Shown piece after piece: positions 51,930-61,459 of a DNA stretch of 64,000 nt. Origin of the DNA: Bombyx mori (lineage: Eukaryota; Arthropoda; Insecta; Lepidoptera; Bombycidae); contig NC_085110.1 in assembly GCF_030269925.1 (NCBI RefSeq), positions 3,348,001 through 3,412,000 of the forward strand. Direction: 5' to 3'. A program made the translations under genes and the position numbers. The notes under the pieces are model-generated. The model saw only the letters and a program-made list of their open reading frames with translations. It was not told the origin of the DNA and ran no database searches. The first letter of the stretch is position 1, and the number at the start of each line of letters is the position of its first letter.

Positions 51930-54815
51930 TTAGAGGGCCAGGGCTTGGGCGAGATCCGCCTCCCTGGCCCCCGCCCGACGGCGGCGGGCTTGCGCGTCTC
52001 TCACGCGCCCCGCCGCCTCCTTCTGCGAGATGGTGCACTCGCAGAAGTCGAGCATCGCCTTCCACGACTCGTCGTCGCCGAGCACCGATGCCACAACACT
52101 CGGCAACGACAAGTCGTTTCCTACTTTTGCGACGAGGACACGGCGCCACCCCTCCCATGCGGGGCAGGCGACGAGCGTATGCTCTGCCGTGTCCAAGTCG
52201 CAACCACAATGGTGGCACTCTGCCGTCGGCTCGGCTGTGATCCGGTGCAGGAACTCACCGAAGCAACCATGCCCAGTGAGCACCTGCGTGAGCCGGAAAG
52301 TGAGGCGTCCTCTGTCACGATTCACCCAATCCACAAGGACCGGGCGAATCGCCTCGACGGTCCTACGACCAGCCGAAGGATCAGCCAGCCGTCTGGACCA
52401 TGACTCCAGCACGGACCGCCGAGATTGGGCCCTCCGCGCTCTGAACACACTGGGGCTGGGACGCGCCACGTCCCGGGCACGAAGGTCAGCCCGCCACTGA
52501 TAGTCAGCGGCGAGCGCCTCCGCTTCCAGAACCCAAGGCGGCGTCCCAGCCAGTACACACGCCGCCTCAAAGGAGATGGTGCGATAACCACGGATGACCC
52601 TGACCGCGATGGTGCGTTGCGGCCGTTGCAGCAGCTTCGCCACCCCCGCGGTCAGGGACTGGCCCCACACAGGTGCCCCGTATAGGGCCATTGATCGCAC
52701 CACCCCCGTATAGAGACGGCGCATCACCTGGTCAGGCCCCCCGACGTTGGGCAGAAGCCGGCTTAACGCGCCGGCCACCCCCAACAAACGAGGGACCAGG
52801 CTCTGAAAGTGAGCACGAAAGGTCCAACGACTGTCCAGGATGAGGCCGAGGTACTTAAACTGCACCCCGACCCCGATACGGACGCCTCCAACCACGATAT
52901 GGGCATCGACAGGTGGCACTCTCCGGGGCCGGGAACCACATGGCCTCGGATTTACTGAGCGCCACGTCGAGGCCCAATCTCCTGATTTTGCCGACGACAT
53001 GCGCCACCCCAGCGGTAGCAAGACGGGCAGACTCAGCAAAACTACCCCCCCGGGCCACGACCAACGTGTCGTCTGCGTAACAGATTACGCTCAGGCCCGG
53101 GAGGAGGGCACCTCTCAGCACCCAGTCATACCCGATATTCCACAAAAGGGGGCCGAGCACCGACCCCTGTGGAACACCGCGCACGACCGGGAACCGGTCC
53201 GTGTCCGGTACACGTGACCGATCTGTCCTCCAAGTAGGAACCCACCAGCCGGCGAAGGTAGGGAGGCACTCCATGTCGTTCCAGCGCCCCCCTTATCACG
53301 GACCAGGGCAGGGTGTTAAACGCATTGGCGATGTCGAGCGACACCGCCAAAGCCACCCCACCCCTGGGGACGGCCTCCTCCGAGAGGGCCCGCACGCGAA
53401 GGATCGCGTCTACCGTTGAGCGGCCCTCTCGGAAGCCATACTGCTCCGCCGACAGATCGGGTCCCACCCTGACCAGATGCTGGATGATGCGGGCCGCCAG
53501 AATGCGTTCCAGCAGCTTGCCCACCTCATCCAGCAACACGATGGGACGGTACCCGGCGGCAGTATCCGCCGGGCGCCCTTCCTTTCTCAACAGCACGAGT
53601 CTGCCCGTCCTCCACGATGAAGGAAACCGTCCCGACTCGAGGCAGGAGTTGTAAAGCCTCAAGAGTCGGTCCCCTAGGGCACCAAGAGCCAAGGCCCAAA
53701 CCCGGCCATGGACGCCGTCCGGGCCGGGTGCAGTGTCCTTCGCACACATTTTGCGCACGGCCACACGGAGCTCCGCCCCCGTTATACGGGGCACCTCAGC
53801 AGGGACTTCGCCGTCGTATTCCGGCTGCGCGTCCATAGCGGGAGCGGCGGCGGCGATGCCTGGCGCACTCGCGCCTCGCCCGAACGCACTTCACGCGGAG
53901 TTGCGCAATTTCGGGCGACCACCAGTACGCCTGGCGATTAGGAAGTCGAGGGCCGATCCGGGGCATCGACGCATCACAGATGCGACGCATCGTGTCCCGG
54001 AACCATCCTGCCTCTCCCTCGACCTCGACCGGGTGTGGACGCATGGGCGCCCACGCCGCCACCGTAGGGGCTTCCATCAGGAGCTCCTTATTCAGGCGCT
54101 TCAGTGCCCACTTGGGGAATGACCGGGACGCACCACGGGGGTAGTCCCCGTGGACGTCCGCGACTGCGGAACGGGCGGAGAGATCAAACCGAATATATTG
54201 GTGATCTGACAGCGTCTCCGCCCCCTCCAAAACTCTCCAGTCGCGGATACGGCGTGCGATGGCCGGGCTTGCGAACGTAACGTCCACAATAGACTCGCCC
54301 TGCCACCGCACGCACGTCGCAACCGAACCTCTATTTAACAAACAGAGGCCGGCCGCGTGCGCCCACCTCTCCAGTAGCCTACCACGAGCGTCCGAGCGGG
54401 GGGAGCCCCATGCGACAGACTTCGCATTGAGGTCCCCCGCGAGAATCACTGGACGAGGAGCGAGGCGGCGAGCAATCGCCCCGATCTCGCTCAGGAAATG
54501 CCCGAACTCGACGGTAGGCCTGTTCGGAGAGAAGTACGCCCCGATCACGACGGTCCCTTCCAGTTGCACCGCGACGAACCCTTGACCCCTGGTCACCATC
54601 GCCAGGGGGGGGATCGCCGCGTCTCTTCTTATGACTATGGCCGCCAGGCCGCCGTCGTCCCCAAACCAGCAATCATTTGCTGGGGGAACGAAGTACGGCT
54701 CGGCGACCACAGCCACATCTATGGACCACTCCGCCATGCTCTGAGACAGCATGTCCTTTTTTTTTTTTTTGGGCTCTGGCGGAGTGGTTCAGGTTTCCTT
54801 GCAGGAAGCGATAGG
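51930..54815 (-). pseudogene. R1-clade LINE ORF2 (endonuclease-RT), multiply broken
   Basis: The N-terminus reads GNLNHSARAQ, then an A14 tract (54757-54770) shifts the frame before LSQSMAEWSIDVAVVAEPY. The endonuclease follows (AGDLNAKSVAWGS, DHQYIRFDL) to about 53870. The next frame begins the RT directly, so the linker usually found between endonuclease and RT appears deleted. RT frames: 53836-53126 (APGPDGVHG, SLDIANAFNTLPW), then 53274-52855 (GVPQGSVLGPLLW, CYADDTLVVARG), then 53039-51930 (LKYLGLILDSRWTFR, CHHCGCDLDTAEHTLVACPAW). At least three frameshifts plus a deletion: inactive. Confidence 0.9.
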
Positions 54816-54824
54816 TGTGGTCCA

Positions 54825-56339
54825 TTACTGTTGGACCACATCCATCGCCCCCTCCCCTTCACCGCTGCCCCCGCCCACCGGCACCGGCGCCGCATCGGGG
54901 ATTACAGCGTTGGCCAGTGCTCCTCTGGCCAACCTTCTCTTTTGTCGGCGCTTTGATTTTCGGCGCCGGTTGCGTTCGGTATTATCACCGGACGGGAAGC
55001 ACGCCTTGCCTCCCGCCCGGTGGTTTGCCCTGCGCCCGGCCGCAGCGCACAGAGCGCAGTGCGGGGCGGCTGTGCAGGACGCCGCTTTATGGCCCGGTTG
55101 GCCGCAGCGGAAACACAGACCGCTACGGTCAACCGAGCTAGTGCACCTAGCGAGGCCATGCCCGGTGCTAAAGCATTGGAGACATCGCCAGGCACGTGGT
55201 TCTTGGAGACGCACGTGGGCCGCTATCCAGCCCACGCGCAGTCTCCCCGGATCCCCCATCGATCTTCCTGGCGGAGGAGTGGCCAAGGAAGTGGCTGCCT
55301 CCACAGGGCAGCGCGCCCACGCTGACCTGGCCCCAGAGTACCCTGAGCGAAGTTCGCCCACGGTCACGCTCTCCAGGGCACATCCACCTTGAGCGGCTAT
55401 TGCGGCTGCCACCTCCTCCTTGGTAGCACAGTCGTCCAGGCCGGTGATTCTAATCTCGGCCATCCTCACCGGCCTGTGCACGCGCACCTCATCCTCCGGC
55501 AGTGCCACGCGGAGCGTCGCCACTAGTTTGTCTGCGATGCCAGAACTATCGGCACCGGGACACTCCAGCAGCTTCGCTCCATTGGCTGTATGCCGGAAGC
55601 GGAGGCCCTCCTCCGCCCCGATTTCGTCCAAACTTACAGCCGCGCGCGCTCGGGCCATCACGTCATTATAGGTGAGGCCCTTTTCGGCGGCGGCCGGTAG
55701 CAACGTCACTACGACGGCAGCCGACCGCGTTGCGCGCGGCTTCTTCTTTTTGCCGTTCTGCTTCCTGGTTGCCAGTGCTCGACTCTCATGAGGAGCAACC
55801 ACGGCCGCCAGCTCTGTGCTTCGGGCTGCCGCAGTTGGCGCTCGACCCCCTCTGGGAGCTGCCAGAGCCGTTGTCTGCTGCTTAGCTTTCTTGCCCCGCT
55901 TCACCACTTCCGTCCAGCCCTCGTCCATGCTTGACGGGGGAGCAGGAAGGGGACGGGGTTGGGATTTCGGGGCAGGATTCTGGGCACCCGTACCCTTGTT
56001 ATTCTGGTCCCGGCCTCTACGCCGGGCCAACCTCGCGGATGGCGTGGGGGTAGAGGTCGGCCGGGTGGCCTGGCCCCGCGGGGCGGCTGCGGTTGTTGGC
56101 GCCGGGACGCAATCTCCGGAACCAATCAAAGAGCGGAGTATCTCCTCGAGGCCGGCAAAGTGCTTGCTGACCTCAACCGCCACCGCCCGCGAGATACAGG
56201 CCACCATTTCCTCTCTGCTTGGAAGGGAGTAGTCCACCTCTTCTATCCCAGCAGCCGTGTTGTGTGGCCCGCGAGCCTGCAATCCCGCAGCACGCGAGGG
56301 TGAAAGAGGCGGCGGTAGCGCCGGCCACTCATCCACCAT
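54825..56339 (-). CDS. R1-clade LINE ORF1 (gag-like RNA-binding protein)
   Basis: 504 residues, no frame breaks, start ATG at 56339. An N-terminal Pro/Ala/Arg-rich low-complexity region, then a basic patch (near residue 205, KKKKPR), a folded middle region, and from about residue 384 three Cys/His knuckles: CLQCFSTGHGLARC, CFRCGQPGHKAASC (both CX2CX4HX4C) and a third beginning CALC. A Lys/Arg-rich segment (NRRRKSKRRQKRR) may be a nuclear localisation signal. The expected role is binding the element RNA in the nucleoprotein. The only intact ORF of this element. Confidence 0.9.
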   Translation of the reverse strand: MVDEWPALPPPLSPSRAAGLQARGPHNTAAGIEEVDYSLPSREEMVACISRAVAVEVSKHFAGLEEILRSLIGSGDCVPAPTTAAAPRGQATRPTSTPTPSARLARRRGRDQNNKGTGAQNPAPKSQPRPLPAPPSSMDEGWTEVVKRGKKAKQQTTALAAPRGGRAPTAAARSTELAAVVAPHESRALATRKQNGKKKKPRATRSAAVVVTLLPAAAEKGLTYNDVMARARAAVSLDEIGAEEGLRFRHTANGAKLLECPGADSSGIADKLVATLRVALPEDEVRVHRPVRMAEIRITGLDDCATKEEVAAAIAAQGGCALESVTVGELRSGYSGARSAWARCPVEAATSLATPPPGRSMGDPGRLRVGWIAAHVRLQEPRAWRCLQCFSTGHGLARCTSSVDRSGLCFRCGQPGHKAASCTAAPHCALCAAAGRRANHRAGGKACFPSGDNTERNRRRKSKRRQKRRLARGALANAVIPDAAPVPVGGGSGEGEGAMDVVQQ

Positions 56340-56440
56340 TCTCGCCAGTGGCGAACGGATGTCTTCAGCCCGCGCTGGCGCAGGGCTTAGCCTTCCTCTC
56401 CGTGCAGACGCAGGGGCGGCCGATATCCGCGGAGGTAAAT

Positions 56441-56681
56441 TAACGTATTGATGAATGATTTATCATCAAAACATGACTTGTGTACAACCACCTCACAGCG
56501 ACCGTTCTAAGCCCGCACGGGTAAGTACCACCACACCGCCTAGTTCTGCCGCGAAACCGAAGGCAGTAAAAGTGTAGCAAAGTATGGGACAGTTACTACA
56601 ATACAATGAGGACTCGGACCTCAAGTATCAGTGACGATGTCATTGGACTCTGATAACCACCAACTTTAAAAAAAACGTTCT
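56441..56681. other. Intergenic DNA with degenerate Bm1-like trace
   Basis: 56505-56660 resembles plus-strand Bm1 at low identity (AGCCCGCACGGGTAAGTACC, CACCGCCTAGTTCTGCCG). Confidence 0.5.
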
Positions 56682-56970
56682 GGATATTCTTCTCAGAATA
56701 CATAGTTGACCTACGATCACGCTATCGTTAATACTATACTGATAATAATATTATCTATTTCACAAAGCGTTGTAACTTAGTATGTAATAATAACATTACT
56801 TAGTACACAGTACACTGATTAACCGATTAATTGTTTATTTTTCTCGATTTTCTGTTATCTTTCTCAAAAATAATGAATCAGGAAACACATCGACCTCTCA
56901 CTGCTTTTTTAAACTAAAAATGCTCTAATTATATGACATGTTGTGTTCAAAAAGAAACCTCTTTCCTATT
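56682..56970. repeat. Dispersed segmental duplication, copy 2, left part
   Basis: Matches 32592-32810 and 33233-33280 of copy 1. It lacks the ACTAG repeat found there, so it shows the pre-insertion state. It is separated from the right part by the 3.4-kb TIR element. Confidence 0.85.
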
Positions 56971-57003
56971 TCGTCGGCTTATTGCAAGAACTCATTAACT
57001 GCA

Positions 57004-57984
57004 AAAAATCACTAAATGCGTTTTTATCTATAATGGGCTCATTTTTGCATATTCTACAAAATGCAAAAACACACAAATTTCTAGCTGGCCAATTTTAGCC
57101 GTTACGTCTTTGGTAGAAAATTGATAATTGCAACTTTGGAAGTCAGGCATTTACAAAGATTCACTAAGCAGCATTAGTTATTTTTATTAAATGGATAATT
57201 ATTTGAAAACAGCATACATTACATTACAGAACTCATTTTCAGCATCTAATTAATTTTATCAAAACAGTGTAGTATAATATAGCTTAAAATTGCATTTCGA
57301 TAAAATTCATTATTTACATTTAGTTAGTTTCTGTAATGAATTATTTCATCACAAATGCACAATAAGTAATCTTAATGATTTTTATCGATATTAATATAAT
57401 ATAAATCATAATATTAAGATTTCCATAAAATCATTTATTCTTTTTCCTTATTTTTTCCATTTTGTTGATGGCATGATTTTAATAAGTTAACATCGATTAA
57501 AAGAACATAGTAACTTCTTGCAGGCTACGTGGTCCCTCGGTTGTAGTTTAGTGAGTTATATAGGGTTTGGTGAAATGCGACAAAACAGCTTGTCTAGGAA
57601 ACACGGGGCATAAGACGAAACCGACGAACGCGGGTGAGGGTGGGTTTGCGCGGGACGAAAGAGTACTGCCTCGCTCGCTCAGTTTGCGGCGAGATACATT
57701 GATTACCACGCCTGTTATAGAAGTTAATGATTTCTGACAAAATGCAACGAAATAAATGTTTCAAACAAGGATGAGGAAGCAAGATGTTGGAGCAATTGAA
57801 GTTCTGAACAACCTTCGCACAACCTAGCAAGCAAACACCTGACCTACAATAGCATCATTCTTTCCACGGGTGTAGAAGATGTTAAATGATACACTGGAGA
57901 ACGGGCAACATCGTTATCTGAGAATCATACCAGTGGACTACGATTGCCAACTTGTATTTACTGATAGGATGGTTGATATGGCGT
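57004..57984. other. AT-rich interior of the TIR element
   Basis: No gene recognised; the ORF at 57594-57830 lacks support. Confidence 0.5.
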
Positions 57985-58130
57985 ATGGCAAGCCCGTACG
58001 AGTTGGTACCACCATCGAAGCGAAGCAGCATACGGAACAATTTAGATTTAGATTTCGGGTCTCAAGATGGGTGGTGGCTTTCACGTTGGATCTCTATGAG
58101 CTGCAGTAATCACTGTAACACCAGACAGGC
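57985..58130 (+). repeat. Degenerate Bm1-like fragment
   Basis: AGCCCGTACGAGTTGGTACC, CGGGTCTCAAGATGGGTGG and GTAATCACTGTAACACCAG preserve Bm1 order at low identity. Confidence 0.5.
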
Positions 58131-58370
58131 TTTTTTATATTTTTTTAGGATTGAAGGATTACTGGTGGCCCGGAGGCCTTTCCAGATTCACCAGGACATG
58201 TGGGCTAGCAAAGGATCAGCCAAGAGGGGTGGGATTTGCTAACAGCTGTCCGTGCGCCTCCGAAGAAGACCTAACAACTCAAGAACAGCTGCTTCGTGAA
58301 TGAATCTACTACCGGATCGGAATCGCAACCCACAGAGAAGACCCGGCGAGAAACTCAGCGAGCTGATGCA
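58131..58370 (-). mobile_element. Jockey LINE 3' UTR, 5'-truncated
   Basis: T-run then a close match to 5071-5297, the tail of the intact Jockey element, with the same terminal GGCC hairpin and a pseudoknot arm kept by wobble (CCGGGTC with GATCCGG on minus). This copy confirms that the Jockey 3' end is at the poly-A near 5057. Confidence 0.85.
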
Positions 58371-58806
58371 AGAACGTAATCAGTTTCTGTTATTCTTAAT
58401 GCTATACTTAGTTCAAGTTACCCACCTTGAGGTGGTTGAACGTAAGTATTTAGAATTGGGCCACACACATAATATGGATATCGATAATATGCATAGTTCT
58501 ATCGAGAATCAAATGTGTCTTATGCCAATTTTTTCTATGGTAGACCTCTGTAATGTTTTAAGATTGGCTAGATCGAACAGAAAGCTAAAAAAGAAAAAAA
58601 AAACAGCAAAGACGCCGTATGAACCTATAGTAATGAGCCACTCTGATATCTTGAACCTAAAAGAGTTGAAAAACAAATTAATGTTTAATAAGTCAATTGA
58701 CACTGTAGGACTACAGTGTTTGAAGGTTAAATGCTTCAAGCTTGGAAAGACCGACTTAAAATTGTTCAATATAGGTATGACTACGTTTCCAATTTTAAAG
58801 ACCTAG
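58371..58806 (+). pseudogene. Fragment of a transposon-type protein (GHTHMDIDN motif)
   Basis: The frame 58300-58806 overlaps the LINE tail at its start. From about residue 45 it reads VVERKYLELGHTHNMDIDNM and SSIENQ, a motif I associate with DUF7869-type insect transposon-derived proteins (GHTxxxxDxxHSxIE), followed by a Lys-rich stretch and KNKLMFNKSID. N-terminally truncated, with no start of its own. Family assignment is from memory and moderate. Confidence 0.5.
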
Positions 58807-59034
58807 CCTGCAGAGCTACACCATTGGTATAATAATATACCTGATAAAGAATGATCTTCCTGAAGAAGAAACCTCTGATACAGATTTTTTTAACCTAGAT
58901 TTTTTTATTTGTTTTATGTTTTTGTATGGTGTTTAAGCTCAGTTCCTAATTTTCATTAAAAAATACATGATTGAATGAATACATGAGTGATTGACTAACA
59001 GGGAGAAGAAAATTATTTTTAGTTTATTATTTAA

Positions 59035-59945
59035 GTCGTCGTGGCCTAAAAGATAAGACGTCCGGTGCATTCGTATCTAGCGATGCACCGGGGTTCGAAT
59101 CCCGCAGGCGGGTACCAATTTTTCTGATGAAATACGTACTTAACAAAATATGTTCACGATCTACTTCCACGGTGAAGGAATAACATCGTGTAATAAACTC
59201 GCATAATTATAATTTGCGTAATTACTGGTGGTAGGACCTCTTGTAAGTCCGTACGGGTGGGTACCACAACCCCGCCTATTTCTGCCGTGAAGCAGAAATG
59301 CGTTTCGGCTTCAAGGGTTTTTTTTTTATTGCCCTTGTAGGCAGACGTGCATACGGTCCACCTGATGGTGAGTGTTTACCGTCGCCCATGGACTTCAGCA
59401 ATGCCAGAGGTAGAGCCAAGCCGCTGCCTACCGCTCAATACTCTCCACAAGCCTCGTTTGAAGAAGGACATGTCACAGCGCTCGGGAAACACCGTGGAGG
59501 GGAGCTCATTCCATAGCCGGATGGTACGTGGCAAAAAAGATCTCTGGAAACGCACTGCGGATGACCGCAGTGGCTCCAGATAGTATGGATGAACTCTACT
59601 CCGGTGGCGGGCGGTGCGATGGTAAAAACGAGATGCCGGTATCATCTCGAACAATTCCTCAGAGCACTCCCCATGGAACATACGGTACAAAATACAGAGG
59701 GAACGGAAGTCCTCCGCAGACCCAGAGGTTCCAAACGATACGTGGGAATGGGATTATCAACAATCCAAATGGCCCTCCTCTGTATAGGTGGGGCAGCGTT
59801 GTGACCATACTGATACCTTAGAACTTATATCTCAAGGTGGGTGGCGCATTTACATTGTAGATGTCAATGGGCTCCAGTAACCACTTAATACCAGGTGAGC
59901 TGTGAACTCGTACACCCATCTAAGCAATAAAATAAAAATAAAATG
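59035..59945 (+). mobile_element. Bm1 SINE, full length, split by a LINE insertion
   Basis: Head and body at 59035-59317 (GTCGTCGTGGCCTAAAAG to GCTTCAAGGG) and the rest at 59787-59945 (GGTGGGGCAGCG to the A-rich tail). The two halves join exactly in the GAAGGGTGGGGC segment of Bm1. The insert is 59318-59786. Confidence 0.9.
59318..59786 (-). mobile_element. LINE 3' end inserted in Bm1: RT C-terminal fragment
   Basis: T-run 59318-59327, then a minus-strand frame (59690-59376 and upstream) reading MFHGECSEELFEMIPASRFY, RHRSRVHPYYLEPL, FLPRTIRLWNELPSTVFP, SFFKRGLWRVLSGRQRLG and a stop. It is the best-preserved member of the family also seen at 4317 and 29991. Confidence 0.88.
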
Positions 59946-60370
59946 ATGTACAACTTTTGAGACTGCGAAGTTGTCGTGAGTACTTGGCAATATTAGCTAT
60001 TGCAAGTTCTTACGTCAACTGTTATGAAAAAAATGTTTTTGATTATTATGTTATTATTCGTTTTTGTTTATTTCAATAAGGTTTGATAAGTATTTTGTTG
60101 GTTTATTTTAATTTAAGAAATAATTAATTCACATATAAAACCGACTTACAGTAGCAAGAAGTCATTAACTTTTAGTTTTAGTTTATAAATAATATATAAT
60201 GTTATATGATTAGCGACCCTCACTTGTTTTAATTAATATACATATTAAGCAATCCAAAACATTCAGTTTTTCTCACTGTAGTTATGTATGAAGGATAATA
60301 TGGGCTAATCAACATAACCACTAACTAATTCCAACTAAAATGCCGTTTTCCCAAAATAATGAATATGTCA
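59946..60370. other. AT-rich right interior of the TIR element
   Basis: No gene recognised. Confidence 0.5.
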
Positions 60371-60399
60371 CTTAATGACTTCTTGCAATAAGCCGACGA

Positions 60400-61238
60400 T
60401 TTAATATTATTGGGAATTCGCAATAATATTAAATTAATGAATACAGCTACAAAAAAATTTTTTAGCTTAAAAATGCTTGCCGAAAAGAATCTATTCTGTG
60501 ACGTAATTAATTTACTTAAAAGATGTGTAAATATAAAAAAAACGAACATTTTCAAAAAAAAGCGCCTTTATTTAAACAGACCCATCTACATCATGACCTC
60601 GAGTCGCAACCTAAAGCACAGAAACCACATCAAAAGTCATTGAAGGTGCCACGTATCTTTCACTGTTTAACACACAAAAGCGAAATCCATTTGAGTCGTC
60701 GCTATTCACCGCATCACGAATGGGAAAATCGGTTCAATAACGTCGTCCAGGTCTGTGCTGGATGGCGACAGCTGGGCTTCGTAGGTCGGGACTGACATCA
60801 GCTTCCCCGCAACGATCAGCCTACAATTCGTCCCGAGGAGCTGAACGCTGTCGCCCTTCCAACGTTTGTTGATGTTCACAAAGCCGTTTCCACCCATAAG
60901 GTTGATGAAACCGTAGTTATTCGTCACCTCCACCCGACAATTGTTGCCAACCACCTCGATGTCGCCGTAATTAGTACGAACATAAATCACGCAGTTGTTT
61001 CCGACTACTTTGAGAAGACACGAGTTCGTCTCCATTGTCACTTTAGTATTGTTACCAACAATATTATTGCACTCCTTCATGTTTAGTAGAGGGAAAAGTA
61101 ATAAATTACAACACAATAACTTATCAACGATTTTTAACTTGAAATTGAAATTGGAATACGCTATATGAATTTAAAATATACTTTTTTTGTGTTTAAGTCG
61201 TGTTTTCTCAGCTGCTGGGAATCCAAGAATGGTGCTTA
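60400..61238. repeat. Dispersed segmental duplication, copy 2, right part
   Basis: Matches 33285-33500 and 34087-34670, uninterrupted where copy 1 carries the MITE. It ends where the poly-A of the terminal Jockey LINE begins. Confidence 0.85.
60706..61080 (-). CDS. Small beta-solenoid-like protein, paralogue 2
   Basis: 124 residues from the ATG at 61080, which aligns with the start of paralogue 1 (an upstream in-frame ATG at 61116 would add MCCNLLLFPLLN, not conserved at the other locus). Units: IVGNNTKV, VVGNNCVI, VVGNNCRV, LMGGNGFV and LLGTNCRL. Differs from 34133-34504 at about 26 residues, with one in-frame codon difference near the N-terminus. RTNYGDIEVVGN and GGNGFVNI are fully kept. 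The absence of frame breaks over this divergence suggests selection on protein. The upstream region is shared for about 155 bases, then cut by the LINE insertion at 61238, which may have removed distal regulatory sequence. Function unknown. Confidence 0.75.
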   Translation of the reverse strand: MKECNNIVGNNTKVTMETNSCLLKVVGNNCVIYVRTNYGDIEVVGNNCRVEVTNNYGFINLMGGNGFVNINKRWKGDSVQLLGTNCRLIVAGKLMSVPTYEAQLSPSSTDLDDVIEPIFPFVMR

Positions 61239-61395
61239 TTTTTTTTTTTTTTTTTTTTTTTTTCCTACCTAAGCTGATAGCCCTAGCGGCTATTTCAGCG
61301 TAGCCTTAACTTTAGTAGGTGAGCTCACGGGGCTCAAACCTGACGATGTTGCTAACACGAACCCTAGCAAGAGTCGTGCTTCGCAGAATCTACCA

Positions 61396-61446
61396 CCGGA
61401 TCGGAAACGCGACCCACTGAGAAGATCCGGCGAGAAACTCAGTGGG
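61396..61446 (-). other. Conserved 3' UTR stem-loop / pseudoknot of the terminal Jockey LINE
   Basis: CCCACTGAG (61413-61421) pairs with CTCAGTGGG (61438-61446); loop GATCCGG (61424-61430) is complementary to CCGGATC (61396-61402). Relative to 5236-5286, a G-C pair is replaced by A-T on both arms together. Confidence 0.65.
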
Positions 61447-61459
61447 CTGTGTCTGAGAG

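Larger units (their letters stand above)
51793..56440 (-). mobile_element. R1-clade non-LTR retrotransposon, near full length
   Basis: On the minus strand: short GC-rich 5' UTR (about 56440-56340), intact gag ORF1 (56339-54825), damaged ORF2 (54815-51930), 3' UTR, poly-A (T17 at 51793-51809). There are no TTAGG telomere repeats or rDNA at the flanks, so it is not a SART/TRAS or 28S-R1 insertion at its usual target. Confidence 0.88.
56971..60400. mobile_element. 3.4-kb terminal-inverted-repeat element with nested repeats
   Basis: The ends TCGTCGGCTTATTGCAAGAA (56971-56990) and its inverse (60381-60400) continue to about 28 bases with one mismatch. A 4-base direct repeat ATTT may flank it (left CTATTT, right ATTTAA). 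The paralogous locus near 33280 lacks it. The interior is AT-rich and carries a Bm1 trace, a LINE tail, a transposon-like ORF fragment, and a Bm1 split by a LINE. A partial inner copy of the end motif lies at 60150-60168. Confidence 0.7.

Noticed and set aside
58146..58370. Start of the 168-residue plus ORF as a host protein
   Set aside because: Its first part is antisense LINE 3' UTR; only the downstream GHTH-motif part looks protein-derived.
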